Source: UBA4416 sp964543545
Lineage (GTDB): Bacteria; Bacteroidota; Bacteroidia; B-17B0; Aurantibacillaceae
Length of the DNA: 64,000 bases
Reading direction: 5' to 3'
Assembly (NCBI GenBank): GCA_964543545.1
Contig: CAZIYT010000001.1
Location: 310,001 to 374,000, forward strand
A program made the position numbers and the translations under genes. The notes under the pieces were generated by a model. The model was not told the DNA's origin, did not search any database, and saw nothing but the letters and a program-made list of their open reading frames with translations. Positions 27,258 through 35,292 of the stretch are shown here, one piece after another (the first letter of the stretch is position 1; every line of letters begins with the position of its first letter).

Positions 27258-28964
27258 ATGCTAACAAAACAGAAAAAATACAGGGCCACGACCTCATTTA
27301 GGTTCCCGAAAACGCCGACAGGCATTGAAGGCCTGGATGAGATCACCGAAGGAGGATTTCCTACCGGCAGGCCAACGCTCATCTGCGGCGGCGCCGGTTG
27401 CGGAAAAACATTGCTCTCCATGCAGTTCCTCATCCGGGGTATTTTAGACCATCAGGAGCCCGGCGTGTTCATGTCTTTTGAAGAGCCGGCCAAGGACCTG
27501 GCTCTTAATATGAAGTCCCTTGGCTTTGATCTTGAAACACTCAAGGCCGAAAAAAAACTGGCGATCGACTATGTGCGAGTGGAAAGAGCGGAGATCGACG
27601 AGGCCGGTGAATATGACCTTGAGGGTTTATTCATCCGCCTGGGCCATGCCATTGATACGGTTAAGGCCAGGCGCGTGGTGCTCGATACCCTGGAATCCTT
27701 ATTCTCAGGGCTTGATAACCAGGCCATCCTGCGGGCAGAGCTCCGGAGGCTTTTCCATTGGCTGAAAGAAAAAGGCGTAACGGCCATCATTACCGGGGAG
27801 CGCGGCGAAGCCACACTGACCCGGCAGGGACTGGAAGAATATGTATCGGACTGTGTGATCTTACTGGACCACCGCGTCATCGATCAGGTATCTACCCGCC
27901 GACTGCGTATTGTCAAATACAGGGGCTCCACACACGGCACCAATGAATATCCCTTCCTCATCGATGAGACAGGAATTTCGGTGTTGCCCATCACTTCGCT
28001 GAAGCTGAACAATGAAGTGTCGTCCGATATCGTATCGACCGGTGTTCCCGGGCTTGACAGCATGTTCAACCAAAGCGGCTTTTACCGTGGCAGCAACATT
28101 TTAATATCGGGAACGGCAGGTACGGCTAAAACAACGATTGCGGCTTACTTTGCTTACGAGCAATGCCGCAAAAAAGAAAAGACGATTTATTTCGCCTTTG
28201 AAGAATCGCCGCAGCAGCTGATCCGGAACATGCGCTCTATCGGCCTCGACCTGGAGCCTTTCGTTAAAAAAGGATTATTGCAGATCCACTCATCGAGGCC
28301 AACACTCAACGGCCTTGAGCTGCACCTCCTCACGCTGAGAAAACTCATTAAAGAATTCAAGCCGGATGCGGTGATTATTGATCCGATCAGCAACCTCATT
28401 AACGTGGGCAGCCAGCAGGAGGTTCGCTCTATGCTGGTAAGGCTCATTGATATGCTGAAGATCAATAACATTACGGCCATGTTTACCTCACTGAACAGGC
28501 AGCCACTGGATTCGAGGCCCGACCTGGCCGAAGAGTCGGTATCGTCTTTGGTGGATACCTGGATTACGGTAAGAGACATGGAAGGCATGGGCGAGCGTAA
28601 CAGGGGCATTTTTATTATCAAATCGCGTGGCATGGGCCATTCCAACCAGGTGCGCGAATTCATCATCACGGGCAATGGCATCGAGCTATTGGATATAGAG
28701 CTTGGGCCAAACGGGATCTTAACCGGGAATGCCAGGCGCTCGAATGAGCTTCATAAAAAAGTATCGGAGCTCAAATTACAAAATGAGCTCGAGCGGAAAG
28801 ACAGGGAGATCGCCCGTAAGCGCAAAGTACTCGAAGCCAATATTGAAGCGCTTAAAAACGAGTTTGCCTCGGTAGAAGAAGAGCTGAACGCGCTAAAGGT
28901 TACGGAAGAACTCCAAAACAGGTTGCAGGCAAACAAGAACAGGACTAAAGCCGGAAAAAAATGA
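27258..28964 (+). CDS. kaiC: KaiC-like double RecA-domain ATPase
   Basis: 568 residues. Two KaiC domains: the first with Walker A GGAGCGKT (44-51) and catalytic Glu pair at 75/76, the second with GTAGTAKT (285-292) and EE at 315/316. In the second domain ESVSSLVDTWI (426-436) aligns with the cyanobacterial phosphorylation loop; Ser429-Ser430 occupy the positions of Ser431-Thr432, so autophosphorylation is plausible. Residues 495-560 are a charged coiled coil not found in cyanobacterial KaiC. The kaiB gene overlaps the end by 4 nt, then follow a second kaiB, a histidine kinase and a receiver protein. No KaiA is present. A signalling rather than clock role is likely. Confidence 0.93.
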   Translation: MLTKQKKYRATTSFRFPKTPTGIEGLDEITEGGFPTGRPTLICGGAGCGKTLLSMQFLIRGILDHQEPGVFMSFEEPAKDLALNMKSLGFDLETLKAEKKLAIDYVRVERAEIDEAGEYDLEGLFIRLGHAIDTVKARRVVLDTLESLFSGLDNQAILRAELRRLFHWLKEKGVTAIITGERGEATLTRQGLEEYVSDCVILLDHRVIDQVSTRRLRIVKYRGSTHGTNEYPFLIDETGISVLPITSLKLNNEVSSDIVSTGVPGLDSMFNQSGFYRGSNILISGTAGTAKTTIAAYFAYEQCRKKEKTIYFAFEESPQQLIRNMRSIGLDLEPFVKKGLLQIHSSRPTLNGLELHLLTLRKLIKEFKPDAVIIDPISNLINVGSQQEVRSMLVRLIDMLKINNITAMFTSLNRQPLDSRPDLAEESVSSLVDTWITVRDMEGMGERNRGIFIIKSRGMGHSNQVREFIITGNGIELLDIELGPNGILTGNARRSNELHKKVSELKLQNELERKDREIARKRKVLEANIEALKNEFASVEEELNALKVTEELQNRLQANKNRTKAGKK

Positions 28965-29251
28965 AAAAACAGGAAGCCGAATGGCAATTGCTCTTGTACA
29001 TTGCCGGGCAAACGCCCAAATCCATCAAGGCCTTGAGCAATATTAAAAAGTATGCGGAGGAGCATCTTAAAGGAATTTATTCCATAGAGATCATCGATTT
29101 ACTCGTAAACCCGCAGCTGGCGGAAGGCGACCAAATCCTGGCCGTACCGACGCTGGTAAGAAAATTTCCAGAGCCTATCCGGAAAATTATCGGTGATCTT
29201 TCCAACGAAGAAAAAGTTCTTGTGGGATTAAACATTAAACCTGTAAAATAA
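28961..29251 (+). CDS. kaiB: KaiB-like protein (first copy)
   Basis: 96 residues, thioredoxin-like KaiB fold. Typical segments are LLYIAGQTPKSIKALSNIK, IEIIDLLVNPQLAEGDQILAVPTLVRKFPEP and IIGDLSNEEKVLVGL. It overlaps kaiC by 4 nt (ATGA), so it is translationally coupled. In cyanobacteria KaiB binds the first ring of phosphorylated KaiC and sequesters partners; the same partner role with the neighbouring KaiC is inferred. Confidence 0.93.
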   Translation: MKKQEAEWQLLLYIAGQTPKSIKALSNIKKYAEEHLKGIYSIEIIDLLVNPQLAEGDQILAVPTLVRKFPEPIRKIIGDLSNEEKVLVGLNIKPVK

Positions 29252-29256
29252 GGGCT

Positions 29257-29553
29257 TTGGGAGAAACGGCAGCGATAGACGAAAAAGACAGGTACCTGTT
29301 CAGGCTCTTTGTAACAGGCATGTCTGTCAAGTCGCTGCGTGCCATAGAGAACCTGAATGAGATTTGCGAAGCGCACCTTCCGGGGCGCTATCATATCGAG
29401 CTGATCGACATTGTGAGCGATAAGACGCTTGCCATACAACACCAGATCATTGCCATTCCCACACTGATCAAGCTAAGCCCCGAGCCTCTCCGTACCATTG
29501 TCGGTGATCTCTCAGACCGGAAAAAAGTATTAACCATTTTAGAGATAGAGTAA
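29257..29553 (+). CDS. kaiB: KaiB-like protein (second copy)
   Basis: 98 residues, a diverged duplicate of the preceding protein with the same landmarks: LFRLFVTGMSVKSLRAIENL, YHIELIDIVSDKTLA, IIAIPTLIKLSPEPLRTIVGDLSDR. It starts with TTG at 29257, only 5 nt after the first kaiB; the first in-frame ATG would cut away the first beta strand of the fold. Two adjacent, unequal kaiB genes suggest hetero-partner or competing binding to KaiC. Confidence 0.9.
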   Translation: MGETAAIDEKDRYLFRLFVTGMSVKSLRAIENLNEICEAHLPGRYHIELIDIVSDKTLAIQHQIIAIPTLIKLSPEPLRTIVGDLSDRKKVLTILEIE

Positions 29554-29559
29554 TCTGTT

Positions 29560-30816
29560 TTGGAAGGACTAAACCATACCGATGATCTGCTAAACCAGAT
29601 AGCGGAGCTGAAAGCCCAGCTGTATGAGGCCAACAGCATGATCGACGCCATCCGGGAAGGTGCTGTGGATGCGCTGGTGCTGAACAAGGACGGAACACCC
29701 AACGTCTATTCGCTGGAAACGGCGGATTACACCTACCGGCTCCTCATTGAAAAAATGGGAGAGGGTGCTCTCAGCATTTCCGAAGAAGGCCTGATCGTTT
29801 ATTGCAACGATTATTTCTCTAAGCTCCTGGGGATTCCGGCTAACCAGCTGATCGGTACTTTTTTCAATGCCTATGTACAAAGCGCCGGCGACTTCGCACT
29901 GTTGAAAGAAAACCTGCTTCAGAACGGTATCAGCAAGGGAGAGCTCCTTTTGAGATCTGAAGACCGGATATTACCACTCTATGTTTCTTTGACCAACCTC
30001 AATCCGGCAGTACCTGCCATTGGCATGGTGGTAACGGACCTTAGCCAGAAAAAGAAACACGACGAAGCGCTCGCACGCTATCAAAGGCAATTGGAGATCA
30101 AGGTAAATGAGCTAAACCAGACCAATGCCAACCTGGAACAATTCATCCATGTGGTATCCCACGATCTCAAAGAGCCTTTACGAAAAATAGTATCTTATAC
30201 TTCTCACCTGAGCTCCACCCGGGCCGACCTGCTGAAAGTTCATGAGATCAGGAACCTGGACATCGTTCATAATTCCGCCACGCGGCTCAATTCGCTGGTG
30301 GACGATCTTGTGAAATACGCTTTCAGTGCCAACCTGACCGAGAATGACCTTGTTGATCTTAACCAGGTGATGGAAGAGGTGAAGCAGGACCTCGAGCTGA
30401 GCATCGCGGAACGTTCGGCAAGCATTCATTTTTCCGATCTGCCTGTAATTGAAGGCTCCAGGGTACAGATGAGGCAACTCTTCTCCAACCTGATTGCCAA
30501 TGCCATTAAATACAGGCGGAAAGAAGAACCGCCTGTGATCACCATCAGCACCAGGATCACAGACAATGTGCATGGCTTTTTGCCCGAAAAAAAATTCAGG
30601 CAGATCAGCCTCCGGGATAATGGGATTGGCATGGAGCAATCCCATCTGAGCAAAATTTTTACTATCTTTCAGAGGTTGCATATGCGCCATGAATATTCCG
30701 GCAACGGCATAGGACTGGCTATATGCAGAAAGATTATGGAAAATCACCTCGGAAAAATAGATGTGGAGAGCAGCCCCGGAAATGGCAGCACCTTTCATCT
30801 TTATTTTCCGGTTTAA
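29560..30816 (+). CDS. PAS-domain sensor histidine kinase of the Kai cluster
   Basis: 418 residues starting with TTG at 29560, 6 nt behind the second kaiB. A short coiled coil (LNQIAELKAQLYEANSMIDA) leads into a PAS domain (about 60-165), a second coiled coil, the HisKA dimerisation domain with phosphoacceptor His201 (VSHDLKEPLRK) and a HATPase domain (N box QLFSNLIANAIKY, G1 DNGIGM, G2 GNGIGLAI). No transmembrane helix is present, so it is cytoplasmic. Fused within the KaiC cluster and directly followed by a receiver, it resembles the SasA-like output of Kai systems, although it lacks the KaiB-like sensor domain of SasA. Confidence 0.92.
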   Translation: MEGLNHTDDLLNQIAELKAQLYEANSMIDAIREGAVDALVLNKDGTPNVYSLETADYTYRLLIEKMGEGALSISEEGLIVYCNDYFSKLLGIPANQLIGTFFNAYVQSAGDFALLKENLLQNGISKGELLLRSEDRILPLYVSLTNLNPAVPAIGMVVTDLSQKKKHDEALARYQRQLEIKVNELNQTNANLEQFIHVVSHDLKEPLRKIVSYTSHLSSTRADLLKVHEIRNLDIVHNSATRLNSLVDDLVKYAFSANLTENDLVDLNQVMEEVKQDLELSIAERSASIHFSDLPVIEGSRVQMRQLFSNLIANAIKYRRKEEPPVITISTRITDNVHGFLPEKKFRQISLRDNGIGMEQSHLSKIFTIFQRLHMRHEYSGNGIGLAICRKIMENHLGKIDVESSPGNGSTFHLYFPV

Positions 30817-30824
30817 ATGGATGC

Positions 30825-31253
30825 ATGGGCAAACTTGAAAACTTACATATTGTAATTGCCGAAGACGATCCGGATGACGGGGAGATCGTCATGGAAAGCT
30901 TTACCAAACACCAGGCTTTTTCGAGAGTAGATTGGGTAAAGAACGGTCGCGAGCTCCTTGAGTTTTTGGATAGCTGCGGCGATTTCAAACCAGACGTGAT
31001 CCTCACGGACATCAACATGCCCATCCTCAACGGGATCGAGGCGCTGCAGGAAATCTGCCGGAACCAGCAGCTCCGCTACATTCCGGTGTTTGTGTATTCT
31101 TCCACCATCAATCCTATTTATGAGGTGAAGTGTAAGGAGCTGGGAACAAAAGCCTTCCTCATCAAGCCTTTCAACCTCGACGGCTTCTACGAAATTCCCA
31201 AACAGATTATTGCCACCTTAAAAACAGACCGGCACTTTGCAGATCTTCACTGA
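30825..31253 (+). CDS. Single-domain response regulator (CheY/Rcp1-like)
   Basis: 142 residues from the ATG at 30825, 8 nt after the kinase stop; longer in-frame starts lie inside the kinase gene. A lone receiver domain: acidic pocket EDDPDD, phosphoacceptor Asp62 in ILTDINMPILNG, and conserved Lys114 in FLIKPF. No DNA-binding output domain, so it probably passes phosphate on or binds a target protein. This architecture matches receivers paired with HisKA kinases of the bacteriophytochrome/Kai type. Confidence 0.92.
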   Translation: MGKLENLHIVIAEDDPDDGEIVMESFTKHQAFSRVDWVKNGRELLEFLDSCGDFKPDVILTDINMPILNGIEALQEICRNQQLRYIPVFVYSSTINPIYEVKCKELGTKAFLIKPFNLDGFYEIPKQIIATLKTDRHFADLH

Positions 31254-31365
31254 GCATAAGCACAGGCGATCAGCATAATCTCCCGAAGCTTATTTCACTA
31301 CAGCGCTCCATTTTCCTCAAGGCATATCTCCCTGATTGATAGCCTGTAAAAAATAATTGCGATTT

Positions 31366-31399
31366 CGCATAGGGGTAGATTCATTTTCGGTTGTCATAG
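31366..31399 (+). promoter_or_regulatory. ECF-type promoter of the sigma/FecR operon
   Basis: CGCATAGGGGTA (31366-31377) and GTCATAG (31393-31399) are separated by 15 nt. The same pair with the same spacing lies upstream of the DUF2807/TonB-receptor operon at 35224-35257. A G-rich upstream box and a GTC-containing downstream box are typical of ECF promoters, so the sigma factor probably activates its own operon. A TAACTTTG box at 31411-31418 would give a second, housekeeping start. Confidence 0.72.
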
Positions 31400-31437
31400 A
31401 TAAAAGTTTCTAACTTTGCGGCAAATCAACCGCATCC

Positions 31438-32013
31438 TTGGAACTCGAAAAAGAAGTCATAGAACAATTCAGGTCGGGCAGCGAAGCCGCTTTTGAGCAG
31501 GTATTCCATGCTTACTACAAAGCCCTGGCAGCTTATGCCCGGACGATCCTGAAGGACAGCGATGACGCGGAAGATATGGTACAACAGGTATTTATAACGG
31601 TATGGGAAAAACGCTCGGCAATGGAGGTACACACCTCGCTGAGATCTTTATTGTACCGTGCTGTACATAATGCCTGCCTCAACCGGATCAAGCAACAACA
31701 GGTAAGAAGCGGCTATGCCAAAGAGGTGATTCAGCTTCACCGGGATGGCGGCGCTACCGAGGACCGCATGCAGCAAAAAGAGCTGCAACAAAAAATAGAG
31801 CTGGCCATGGAGCAGCTGCCTGAACAATGCGCCAGAATTTTTAAGATGAGCCGTTTCGAACAGCTCAAATACCAGGAGATCGCCGACCAGCTTGGCCTTT
31901 CCGTAAAAACCGTGGAGAACCAGATGGGCAAGGCCCTGAAGGTCATGAGAGAACACTTGAAAGACTATTTACCGCTTTTAGTAATGATCCTAAGCCAATA
32001 CTACCGTGATTAA
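31438..32013 (+). CDS. ECF RNA polymerase sigma factor, FecI type
   Basis: 191 residues starting with TTG (no ATG before the sigma-2 region). Region 2 spans about residues 20-90 (FEQVFHAYYKALAAYARTILKDSDDAEDMVQQVFITVWEK in two parts), and region 4 about 125-175 with the helix-turn-helix KYQEIADQLGLSVKTVENQMGKAL. It matches the Bacteroidota-expanded FecI-like sigma-70 family that works with FecR anti-sigma factors. The fecR gene overlaps its stop codon by 8 nt. The promoter suggests autoregulation. Confidence 0.94.
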   Translation: MELEKEVIEQFRSGSEAAFEQVFHAYYKALAAYARTILKDSDDAEDMVQQVFITVWEKRSAMEVHTSLRSLLYRAVHNACLNRIKQQQVRSGYAKEVIQLHRDGGATEDRMQQKELQQKIELAMEQLPEQCARIFKMSRFEQLKYQEIADQLGLSVKTVENQMGKALKVMREHLKDYLPLLVMILSQYYRD

Positions 32014-32980
32014 CCGAGAGAACATAGATGAGCTGATCGGCAGGTTCCTTTCCGGAGAAGCTTCTCCGGAAGAGGCCATGATGCTGGAAGACTGGAAGCT
32101 GGAAGCTCCGGAGAACCAGGTGCATTATGAGCAAAGCGAGCATGTATTCGCACTGCTGCAAAACGGCGGGAAGCCTGCTGAAGTAGATACTGCCAAAGCC
32201 TGGGAAAAAGTAAAACCATTGCTTGACCGGGAAAAAGTGAAGCCGCTGTATCCTAAAACCACCTTCACCCGCATTGCTGCCGCCTTGATTATCCTGCTGG
32301 GCATCGGCGTTGGTCTTGTCTTATTCTTTAATACGGATGCGCAGCACTCCTCTTATGTGGCTGATAATACTCCCAAGGATATTAAACTGAAAGATGGCAC
32401 GGAGGTGACTGTATTTGCGCACTCCAGGCTTACTGCCGACGAAGGCTTCGGAAAAACAAACCGGCTCATGCGCCTGCAGGGCAATGCTACCTTTTCGGTG
32501 GTGCATGATGAAAGCATGCCTTTTGTGATTGACGCGGGCAATGTCTTCATTAAGGACATCGGCACCCGTTTCACTGTGCGCTCTTCGCTTGATACCGATA
32601 CGGTATACGTGCATGTGGATGAAGGCATCGTCCTGCTCTTCGACAGCTTGGGATCGGCTCTTGAAATAAAAGCCACGGAGCATGCCCTGTACATCCGTTC
32701 CAAAAGGCAGATCGTGAAGAACGAAACCACCGTTGTGCGGCCGAACGCGCAGCTCAGCTTTAGCAACAAGCCCTTGGGTGACGTGATTGCCACGCTGAAC
32801 ACAACCTATAATACCACCATCATCCTTCAGAATGCTTCCCTGAAAAACTGTACGATCACCACGCGCTTCGAGCACGAGGACCTGGAAACCATTATCAGCA
32901 TCATCACCGAGACCCTGGGACTGAGCTACGAAAAAACAGCGAAGGGATATATCATCAAGGGTAATACATGTCATTCCTGA
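32006..32980 (+). CDS. FecR-type anti-sigma regulator with DUF4974
   Basis: 324 residues from GTG at 32006. An N-terminal cytoplasmic anti-sigma part (1-85), one transmembrane helix (about 90-108), the periplasmic FecR domain (about 120-215, DIKLKDGTEVTVFAHSRLTADE) and a C-terminal DUF4974 domain (about 245-320, NKPLGDVIATLNTTYNTTIILQ). It holds the sigma factor until a periplasmic signal arrives, normally from the STN domain of a TonB transducer. The next gene starts 13 nt before its end and itself begins with an STN domain, so that protein is the most likely signal giver. Confidence 0.93.
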   Translation: MINRENIDELIGRFLSGEASPEEAMMLEDWKLEAPENQVHYEQSEHVFALLQNGGKPAEVDTAKAWEKVKPLLDREKVKPLYPKTTFTRIAAALIILLGIGVGLVLFFNTDAQHSSYVADNTPKDIKLKDGTEVTVFAHSRLTADEGFGKTNRLMRLQGNATFSVVHDESMPFVIDAGNVFIKDIGTRFTVRSSLDTDTVYVHVDEGIVLLFDSLGSALEIKATEHALYIRSKRQIVKNETTVVRPNAQLSFSNKPLGDVIATLNTTYNTTIILQNASLKNCTITTRFEHEDLETIISIITETLGLSYEKTAKGYIIKGNTCHS

Positions 32981-34836
32981 AGCAACATAGCGGTTTACTG
33001 ATCGGCTTACTGTTACTGGGTTCTGCACTTAAGGCGCAAAAGGTGCCTTACCTGGAAAGAACCGTTAGCATCCATGCCACTAACCGGAGCCTGGCCGATG
33101 TGTTTAAGCTCATCAGCGAGCAAACGGCCGTGGTGTTTTCCTATAGCCAGTCATTCAACGATAAGCAAAAAGTCAGCCTCAACTGCACGAAAAGGCCACT
33201 GCGTCTGGTGTTGAATGATCTGCTGAAGGAAACAGGCTGCACTTATAAGGCCAAGGATAAGTTCATCATCCTGAAATGCGACGCGAAGCCTTTGCCTCCG
33301 CCCTCTGTGATTACCGGCTACATCTACAATGCCGAAGACAGCTCCATCGTAGCCAATGCGAGTATCTATGTGAAGCAAACACGACACTCGGCACAGAGCA
33401 ACGATTACGGTTTTTTCTCCTTGTCCTATTCCAATAAGCTGCCCAGCATTTCCGTCTCTTTTGCCCGCGAAAATTATTACGATTCCACGCTCGTGATTTA
33501 TAATAAGCAAAAGCAGGAAGTGGTGTTGTACCTCTATCCGCGCTACCACCAGAAAGACAGTGTTGTGGAAACGCTGGTAATGCCTGAAAAAAAAGACAGT
33601 GTCATTGTTGTCACTAAAAAAGATACAGTCGTGGTTCCGCAGAAGCGCTTTTTCAGCGATTTCTGGAAGCCGCTCAAAACCTTTAATACGAATCTAAAGA
33701 ACATCAGCGATACCCTGTTCAGCGATGTGGCCGTGTCTTTTGTGCCTTACATCAGCACCAACCGCCTGCTCTCCATTAATACGGTCAACAAGGTGTCGTT
33801 CAACATCCTTGCCGGTTATTCCAAAGGTGTCCGTGGCTTTGAGCTGGGCGGCCTGCTGAACGTCGACAACGGCGATGTGCGCTACGGGCAGATTGCGGGC
33901 CTGGCTAACATCGTATCCGGTAATTCGGAAGGTGCGCAGATTGCCGGGATCCTGAACCTCAACGACCAGGCAACACAGGGCGCGCAGGTAGCCGGCATCA
34001 TCAATGTGGATAAGGGAGACGTGAAGGGTGTGCAGATCGGAGGAATCGGGAACGCCTCCTCGGGGAATACCAAAGGCCTGCAGCTGGCCGGTGTTTTTAA
34101 TGCCAGCGGCAAAAAGGCCAACGGCGCACAGGTAGCGGGAATCTGCAATGCCAGCCCTTTCTTAAAAGGCATACAAATCGTAGGGATCGTGAACGTGACC
34201 GATACGCTGGATGGCTTTCAGCTGGCAGGTGTTACCAATGCTTCGGGACAAATGCACGGCATGCAGCTGGCCGGTGTGCTCAATCGTGCAGCTTATGTGG
34301 ATGGCGTTCAGTTCGGCCTCATTAATATTGCCGATTCATCATCGGGGCTTTCTATCGGGCTTTTCAATTATGTAAAAAACGGATACCACAAGCTGGAGAT
34401 CAATACCGACGAACTTTTATTCGCTAATATGTCTTTTGGCACCGGCACGGAAAAACTGTACACGATTTTCACAGCGGGGATCAATTATGCCAATCCTTCC
34501 ATTGTAACCTACGGCTATGGCCTCGGCTCCGGCTTTACGATCAAAAAAAACTTAGGCTTCAGCGCCACGGTGGTTGCACAGCAGATGCAACATAGCGAAG
34601 ACGGGCTTTTCCGCGCCAACCTGCTTGGCAGGGCCTATGTAGGCCTGGAATATAAATTCCACCCGAAGTTCCGGATCGGCCTCGGCCCTACCTTCAACCT
34701 CTATACGCCCAACACCACGGATAATTACAACTCCGACCTGCTCAATGATATTCCTTCTTACCGTGTCGCAGAATCCACAACACCGGATAACCTGCGTCTA
34801 TGGATCGGCGGGAAGATCTCGCTTAAATTCTTTTAA
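32968..34836 (+). CDS. STN-domain protein with surface repeats (LA_2272-like)
   Basis: 622 residues. Signal peptide to about residue 23 (LLGSALKAQ), STN domain about 30-104 (RTVSIHATNRSLADVFKLIS), carboxypeptidase-regulatory-like domain about 113-190, a linker, then from about 285 to 465 some nine repeats of a 20-residue unit with the core G-x-Q-x-x-G-I/V-x-N (GAQIAGILNLN, GVQIGGIGNAS, GMQLAGVLNRA), and a C-terminal beta-rich region to Phe622. The repeats resemble the LA_2272 surface-repeat family. It lacks a TonB plug and barrel. Overlap with fecR indicates one operon. The likely job is to carry the STN signal domain and a surface-exposed repeat module in a signalling complex; this is inference. 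Confidence 0.85.
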   Translation: MSFLKQHSGLLIGLLLLGSALKAQKVPYLERTVSIHATNRSLADVFKLISEQTAVVFSYSQSFNDKQKVSLNCTKRPLRLVLNDLLKETGCTYKAKDKFIILKCDAKPLPPPSVITGYIYNAEDSSIVANASIYVKQTRHSAQSNDYGFFSLSYSNKLPSISVSFARENYYDSTLVIYNKQKQEVVLYLYPRYHQKDSVVETLVMPEKKDSVIVVTKKDTVVVPQKRFFSDFWKPLKTFNTNLKNISDTLFSDVAVSFVPYISTNRLLSINTVNKVSFNILAGYSKGVRGFELGGLLNVDNGDVRYGQIAGLANIVSGNSEGAQIAGILNLNDQATQGAQVAGIINVDKGDVKGVQIGGIGNASSGNTKGLQLAGVFNASGKKANGAQVAGICNASPFLKGIQIVGIVNVTDTLDGFQLAGVTNASGQMHGMQLAGVLNRAAYVDGVQFGLINIADSSSGLSIGLFNYVKNGYHKLEINTDELLFANMSFGTGTEKLYTIFTAGINYANPSIVTYGYGLGSGFTIKKNLGFSATVVAQQMQHSEDGLFRANLLGRAYVGLEYKFHPKFRIGLGPTFNLYTPNTTDNYNSDLLNDIPSYRVAESTTPDNLRLWIGGKISLKFF

Positions 34837-34921
34837 TTCGTTATGGTGAGCGCAGCCACAACACCGTCATTGGAACAAGAAACAATCTGAAAGATACTTC
34901 AGATTGTTTTAAGTTTTCAGG

Positions 34922-35165
34922 CGTGCCCCGTCGGTAGGCGGGCCGGGCTGCCCGCTTCAATCTTTTTGCCACACTTCGACTACGCTCAATGTCCGGCAAA
35001 AAAGGATTTCCGCTTGCATCCCTCAAGCAAGCCTGGTTCAGAATTTATGGATCTGACTTCATGTGCCGTGAAAATTTGCGCCAGGGATTGCAGTGGAAAT
35101 CCTCTGTCACGTTCCTTTGTGACAGAGATTGGAACGGAAAGCCCGCCCGGGCGCCCGCGTCATTT
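34922..35165 (+). repeat. Dispersed repeat family 1, copy A
   Basis: Contains the shared core at 35078-35102 (GCGCCAGGGATTGCAGTGGA then AATCC), directly followed by a perfect 8-bp hairpin TCTGTCAC / GTGACAGA (35103-35110 with 35119-35126) and a GC-rich end (GCCCGCCCGGGCGCCC at 35141-35156). The 5' part has CGCTTCAATCTTTTTGC (34953-34969), shared with copy B, and CTTCGACTACGCTC (34975-34988), shared with 22093-22106. Confidence 0.65.
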
Positions 35166-35223
35166 AAACAGTACATGCCGGAATAAATAAGTCCATAAAA
35201 ATTTATTAAAAAAAATTCATTCA

Positions 35224-35257
35224 CGCATAGGGGTAAGATGCATGTATGTTGTCATAG
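35224..35257 (+). promoter_or_regulatory. ECF-type promoter of the DUF2807/TonB-receptor operon
   Basis: CGCATAGGGGTA (35224-35235), 15 nt, GTCATAG (35251-35257): the same two boxes and the same spacing as upstream of the sigma factor gene at 31366-31399. It lies 36 nt before the lipoprotein start. The best explanation is that the neighbouring FecI-type sigma factor drives both operons. Confidence 0.72.
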
Positions 35258-35292
35258 GTATATAAAAACAAAAAACCTTAAATACTAAACCC

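Larger units (their letters stand above)
34837..35292. other. Intergenic region with repeat A and ECF promoter
   Basis: About 455 nt without a credible gene; two short frames crossing it show no protein-like features and follow repeat sequence. It holds copy A of repeat family 1 (about 34922-35165) and the ECF-like promoter of the next operon. Confidence 0.7.

Noticed and set aside
34966..35190. Two overlapping plus-strand frames of about 65-74 codons
   Set aside because: They translate dispersed repeat sequence and the ECF promoter region follows; composition is not protein-like.
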